Assembly (NCBI RefSeq): GCF_002019595.1
Contig: NZ_KV917369.1
Span: 2,008,417-2,072,416 of the forward strand
Source: Priestia abyssalis
GTDB lineage: Bacteria > Bacillota > Bacilli > Bacillales > Bacillaceae_H
Length of the DNA stretch: 64,000 nt
Direction of reading: 5' to 3'
Made by a program: the position numbers and the translations under genes. This document shows, in pieces, positions 61,667 to 64,000 of this stretch. How positions within the stretch are numbered: the stretch's first letter is position 1; every line of letters begins with the position of its first letter. The notes under the pieces were generated by a model, which was not told the DNA's origin, ran no database searches, and saw nothing but the letters and a program-made list of their open reading frames with translations.

Positions 61667-62599
61667 TTAAGAGTGAAATTTATTTTGAGTGCGTTCGATT
61701 GCTTCTGTTAATAGCGGTGCTATGGAAAGAACCTTAATTTTTTCTCCATAGTTTGTTTCAGGCAGTGCGATTGTATTGGTTACAACCAATTCTTTAATGA
61801 TAGAACGGGCAATTTTTTCAATGGAAGAACCGGAAAGAACAGCGTGTGTGAAGCAGCCGTATACTTCTTTTACCCCGTGTTCGATTAAAACATTTGTGGT
61901 AAGAAGCAGATTTTCACCTGTATCGACCATATCATCAATGATAATCGCTGTTTTCCCTTCCACATCACCGATAACGTTAACTGTTTTCGGCTCCTCCGGA
62001 TTAAAGGTACGTCGGTCCATAAACGCGATCGGCACATCGAGAAAACTGGCCATTTTTCTTGCGCGAAGCGCCCCGCTGTTATCTGGAGCTACTACGACAA
62101 CATCTGAGAGGTTCTTTTCTTTGAAATAAGCGGATAATGTTTGGATTCCTGATAGCTGATCAACGGGGATATCGAAAAATCCTTCAATTGAAGACGAATG
62201 CAAGTCAATGGTGATGACTCTCGTTGCTCCTGCAGTTTCTAGTAGATCCGCTATTAATTTCGCGGTAATAGGCTGTCTGGCACCCAACTTTCGGTCTTGC
62301 CTGGCGTAACCATAGTATGGAAGTACTACATTAATTGTGTTAGCGGATGCTCTTTTTAAGGCATCGATCATAATCAAAAGTTCCATCATATACTCATTGC
62401 CTGAACGAGCAATAGACTGTACCAAATATGTATCACAGCCGCGAATGCTTTCTTCGATATTCATTTGAATTTCTCCGTCACTGAACCGTTTGATTGAATT
62501 TGTGCTCATTTTGATTCCAAGCAAATCCGCAATCTCTTGTGCAAGTTCAGGATTGGAGTTCAATGCGAAAACTTTTATATTTGAATCTCGGTCTTTCAT
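61667..62599 (-). CDS. ribose-phosphate pyrophosphokinase paralogue
   Basis: 310 aa, class I PRPP synthetase fold. NSNPELAQEIADLLGI, RFSDGEIQMNIEESIRGCD, and the catalytic DLHSS region are kept. Several active-site parts differ from the housekeeping enzyme: the flexible-loop/ATP region reads RQDRKLGARQPIT, the DHGG-type loop reads DNSGALRARK, and the PRPP/ribose-5-P loop reads DDMVDTGEN instead of DDxxDTAGT. The main prs normally follows glmU; this gene stands alone, so it is a second copy. Activity may be altered or lost. ATG 62,599 has GAGGTGG seven bases upstream; the GTG 12 bases earlier lies in that site. Confidence 0.87.
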   Translation of the reverse strand: MKDRDSNIKVFALNSNPELAQEIADLLGIKMSTNSIKRFSDGEIQMNIEESIRGCDTYLVQSIARSGNEYMMELLIMIDALKRASANTINVVLPYYGYARQDRKLGARQPITAKLIADLLETAGATRVITIDLHSSSIEGFFDIPVDQLSGIQTLSAYFKEKNLSDVVVVAPDNSGALRARKMASFLDVPIAFMDRRTFNPEEPKTVNVIGDVEGKTAIIIDDMVDTGENLLLTTNVLIEHGVKEVYGCFTHAVLSGSSIEKIARSIIKELVVTNTIALPETNYGEKIKVLSIAPLLTEAIERTQNKFHS

Positions 62600-62716
62600 T
62601 ATATCTACCACCTCTTTATTAATTTTATCCTATTTAAAGTTCTTTAACTATAATCATACACGTCTTCCGATATTTTGACAGCCTTTTCCTCACATTGAGA
62701 TGAAAAATTGACAAAG

Positions 62717-62767
62717 AAAATGCCTCCTGCATGTTATCGAAGGATCGATACGGTGCAGGAGGCATTT
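62717..62767 (-). terminator. strong terminator of the end regulator gene
   Basis: AAATGCCTCCTGCA and TGCAGGAGGCATTT form a perfect stem, with GATCGAT inside the loop, directly behind the minus-strand gene. Confidence 0.8.
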
Positions 62768-62768
62768 A

Positions 62769-64000
62769 CTATCTTAATAAATTTTCCAATTCTGCCATGT
62801 CGATATGAAAAACCGTCCTTGGACGTCCTTTGCCGCTTGGATGCTCAAGCCCTTCAATCCGGGCAATACCTTTTTCATGTAAATCTTTTAGCACCCTTGT
62901 TGCATGTCGGATCGTCGTGTTTAATCCGGCGCTTACATCGCGTGAGGTGACGACCTTCATGTTTGTTCCTTTTAGCCATGAATGCAGCTTCCATAACAGC
63001 GGGAGGTTATGGTTTTGGACGAAAACCGGCAGGGATGGAGAAGGATATTCTCCCGCTAGAGAAAACGGACCGCTTATTCTTTGATCATCATCAAGGAGGT
63101 AGGCAGAATGATAGGTTTCCCCATCAGCGTACTTCATTGCTTTTTCCGCATTGTGCCTCGCTTTGTCCACATTTTGTCCGTAACCGATTCCTAGTGCCAG
63201 GACTCTTGAACGAGCGGTTGATTGAAATATGGAAAAATCGGCGAAATGATCGGTAACGCGTTCGACGATTCCACGGGTCGTGTAGATCGTCAGCAATTGT
63301 CCGCTGAGCGCACTGGAGCCTGAGAACAGGCCGCTTATATCGCTTGAATACCGTAAGAGCTCATTTGTCTCAGCCTTTTCGCATTTCAGAAGCAAAACAG
63401 CGCTTTGCGTTTCGTGGCTGTTTCTTTTCAAACAAAGCAAAAGCGCTTGCTGAATCGACTCGCGGATAACTTGCTTCGTATGCTTGATCAAATATACCGG
63501 AGCATTTATTTCTTTCAGTTTTTGATATACCGAATTGGCACATGTGGCGATAATCTGGGTTTTTTTATTTTTCCATAAGAAAACATGTTTCTCGTAAAAC
63601 GCATCTCTATCCCATTTTTCTTTTGGCTCCTGCAAGTGGAAAGGAATATGGGAAATTCCCATTTCTTCTCTCGTTTCCTTGAGATGCTGCTTGTGGATGC
63701 CGTCAAAGCTAATGATAGGAAAAAAGTGATAGGTCATATAAATATCAAGCATGGCTTTATAAATATCGGTTCCTTCAAACGGAATCACATAGGATAAATG
63801 AGCATCTGTTAACATTTTCTTGCAAGAATAATAGGGAGCTAATCCGCTGAACATGTAAATATCAAGGTGAGGTGCTTGTTGGATAAGTTTGGGTGCATTA
63901 TATTCCGATTCGTAAATGAGCGGAACGGCCTCCAGCTCGTGAAACTCCGAAACGACCTCGCTTATGTCTTTTACTAAAACCTGTGGTCCGATAATGCCGA
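62769..64000 (-). CDS. regulator with GGDEF-like middle domain (5' end beyond window)
   Basis: About 410 residues are visible and the frame stays open through the window end, so the true start lies outside; the internal ATG at 63,854 is not the start. The visible N-terminus GIIGPQVLVKDISEVVSEF, then IYMFSGLAPYYSCKKML, align with IIGPNMSVERI and WLLSGPVPYAIAK of the gene at 28,713. The middle has LALGIGYGQNVDKARHNAEK (compare SVGIGFGETAFSAELNARR), and the HTH end is SGKGRPRTVFHI (compare SGRGRPSKIYRL). The two are paralogues. Signal and targets unknown. Confidence 0.75.
   Translation of the reverse strand, partial: GIIGPQVLVKDISEVVSEFHELEAVPLIYESEYNAPKLIQQAPHLDIYMFSGLAPYYSCKKMLTDAHLSYVIPFEGTDIYKAMLDIYMTYHFFPIISFDGIHKQHLKETREEMGISHIPFHLQEPKEKWDRDAFYEKHVFLWKNKKTQIIATCANSVYQKLKEINAPVYLIKHTKQVIRESIQQALLLCLKRNSHETQSAVLLLKCEKAETNELLRYSSDISGLFSGSSALSGQLLTIYTTRGIVERVTDHFADFSIFQSTARSRVLALGIGYGQNVDKARHNAEKAMKYADGETYHSAYLLDDDQRISGPFSLAGEYPSPSLPVFVQNHNLPLLWKLHSWLKGTNMKVVTSRDVSAGLNTTIRHATRVLKDLHEKGIARIEGLEHPSGKGRPRTVFHIDMAELENLLR

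Overview
The window is chromosomal DNA of an endospore-forming, low-to-moderate-GC member of the Bacillaceae. This rests on a GerA-type germinant receptor operon, a Spo0E-family phosphatase, two sporulation-type histidine kinases, type-B RNase P RNA, the large (Alu-domain) SRP RNA, strong GGAGG ribosome binding sites, and a secreted penicillin acylase very like that of Bacillus megaterium. I cannot name the species. No rRNA genes, CRISPR array, complete insertion sequence or prophage were seen.

Layout. 1-9.9 kb: an alpha/beta hydrolase, a SEC-C/HTH/TPR protein, the gerA-gerC-gerB operon with a small convergent membrane ORF, and a KinB-like kinase. 9.9-14.8 kb: a GH15-type glycosidase, a 5TMR-LYT diguanylate cyclase, a 47-aa protein, a VOC protein and a small membrane protein. 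15.0-17.7 kb: a non-coding RNA island with tRNA-Leu, Ser, Trp, Arg, Pro(chimeric), Ser, Glu, Leu, then rnpB, tRNA-Arg, an unassigned structured RNA, SRP RNA and a broken tRNA-Met/Glu fusion. 17.9-30 kb: TetR-SMR pair, VUT transporter, HIT protein, 7TMR-DISM diguanylate cyclase, a tail-less FtsZ paralogue, a ZTP-riboswitch-controlled serA, AraC and VOC genes, and a regulator with a GGDEF-like middle domain. 30-46 kb: Spo0E, penicillin acylase, YdeI-like protein, YhgE/TetR pair, thioredoxin/LysR pair, OatA-like acyltransferase, VTT membrane protein, secreted 5'-nucleotidase, and a YopX-family orphan. 46-50 kb: an operon of a Tat-exported flavin amine oxidase, a secreted RidA protein, TatA and TatC. 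50-64 kb: chemoreceptor, LysM protein, soluble kinase, a four-gene signalling operon (RsbK-like hybrid kinase, RsbM/CheR-like methyltransferase, REC-PAS-PAS kinase, sugar-binding-type receptor), a Prs paralogue, and a second member of the GGDEF-like regulator family running off the window end.

How the genes fit together. Environmental sensing and commitment to sporulation or dormancy recur: two sporulation kinases plus Spo0E acting on the phosphorelay, the RsbK/RsbM-like module, two diguanylate cyclases and a germinant receptor. The amine oxidase operon reads as one self-contained unit: an oxidase that makes imines, a RidA to hydrolyse them, and a private Tat translocon to export the folded flavoenzyme.

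Intergenic DNA is unusually rich in dispersed repeats. At least five families were found: a TATATA-bounded MITE-like element in four copies, the GTGCCTGTC terminator-like repeat, a GGGCAGTAA element, an element starting at AAATATATAAATCCACATA, and a TTGTCGAAT palindrome. Several sit directly against gene ends and in places supply the stop codon. Coordinates of repeats and RNAs were read by eye and may be off by a few bases.
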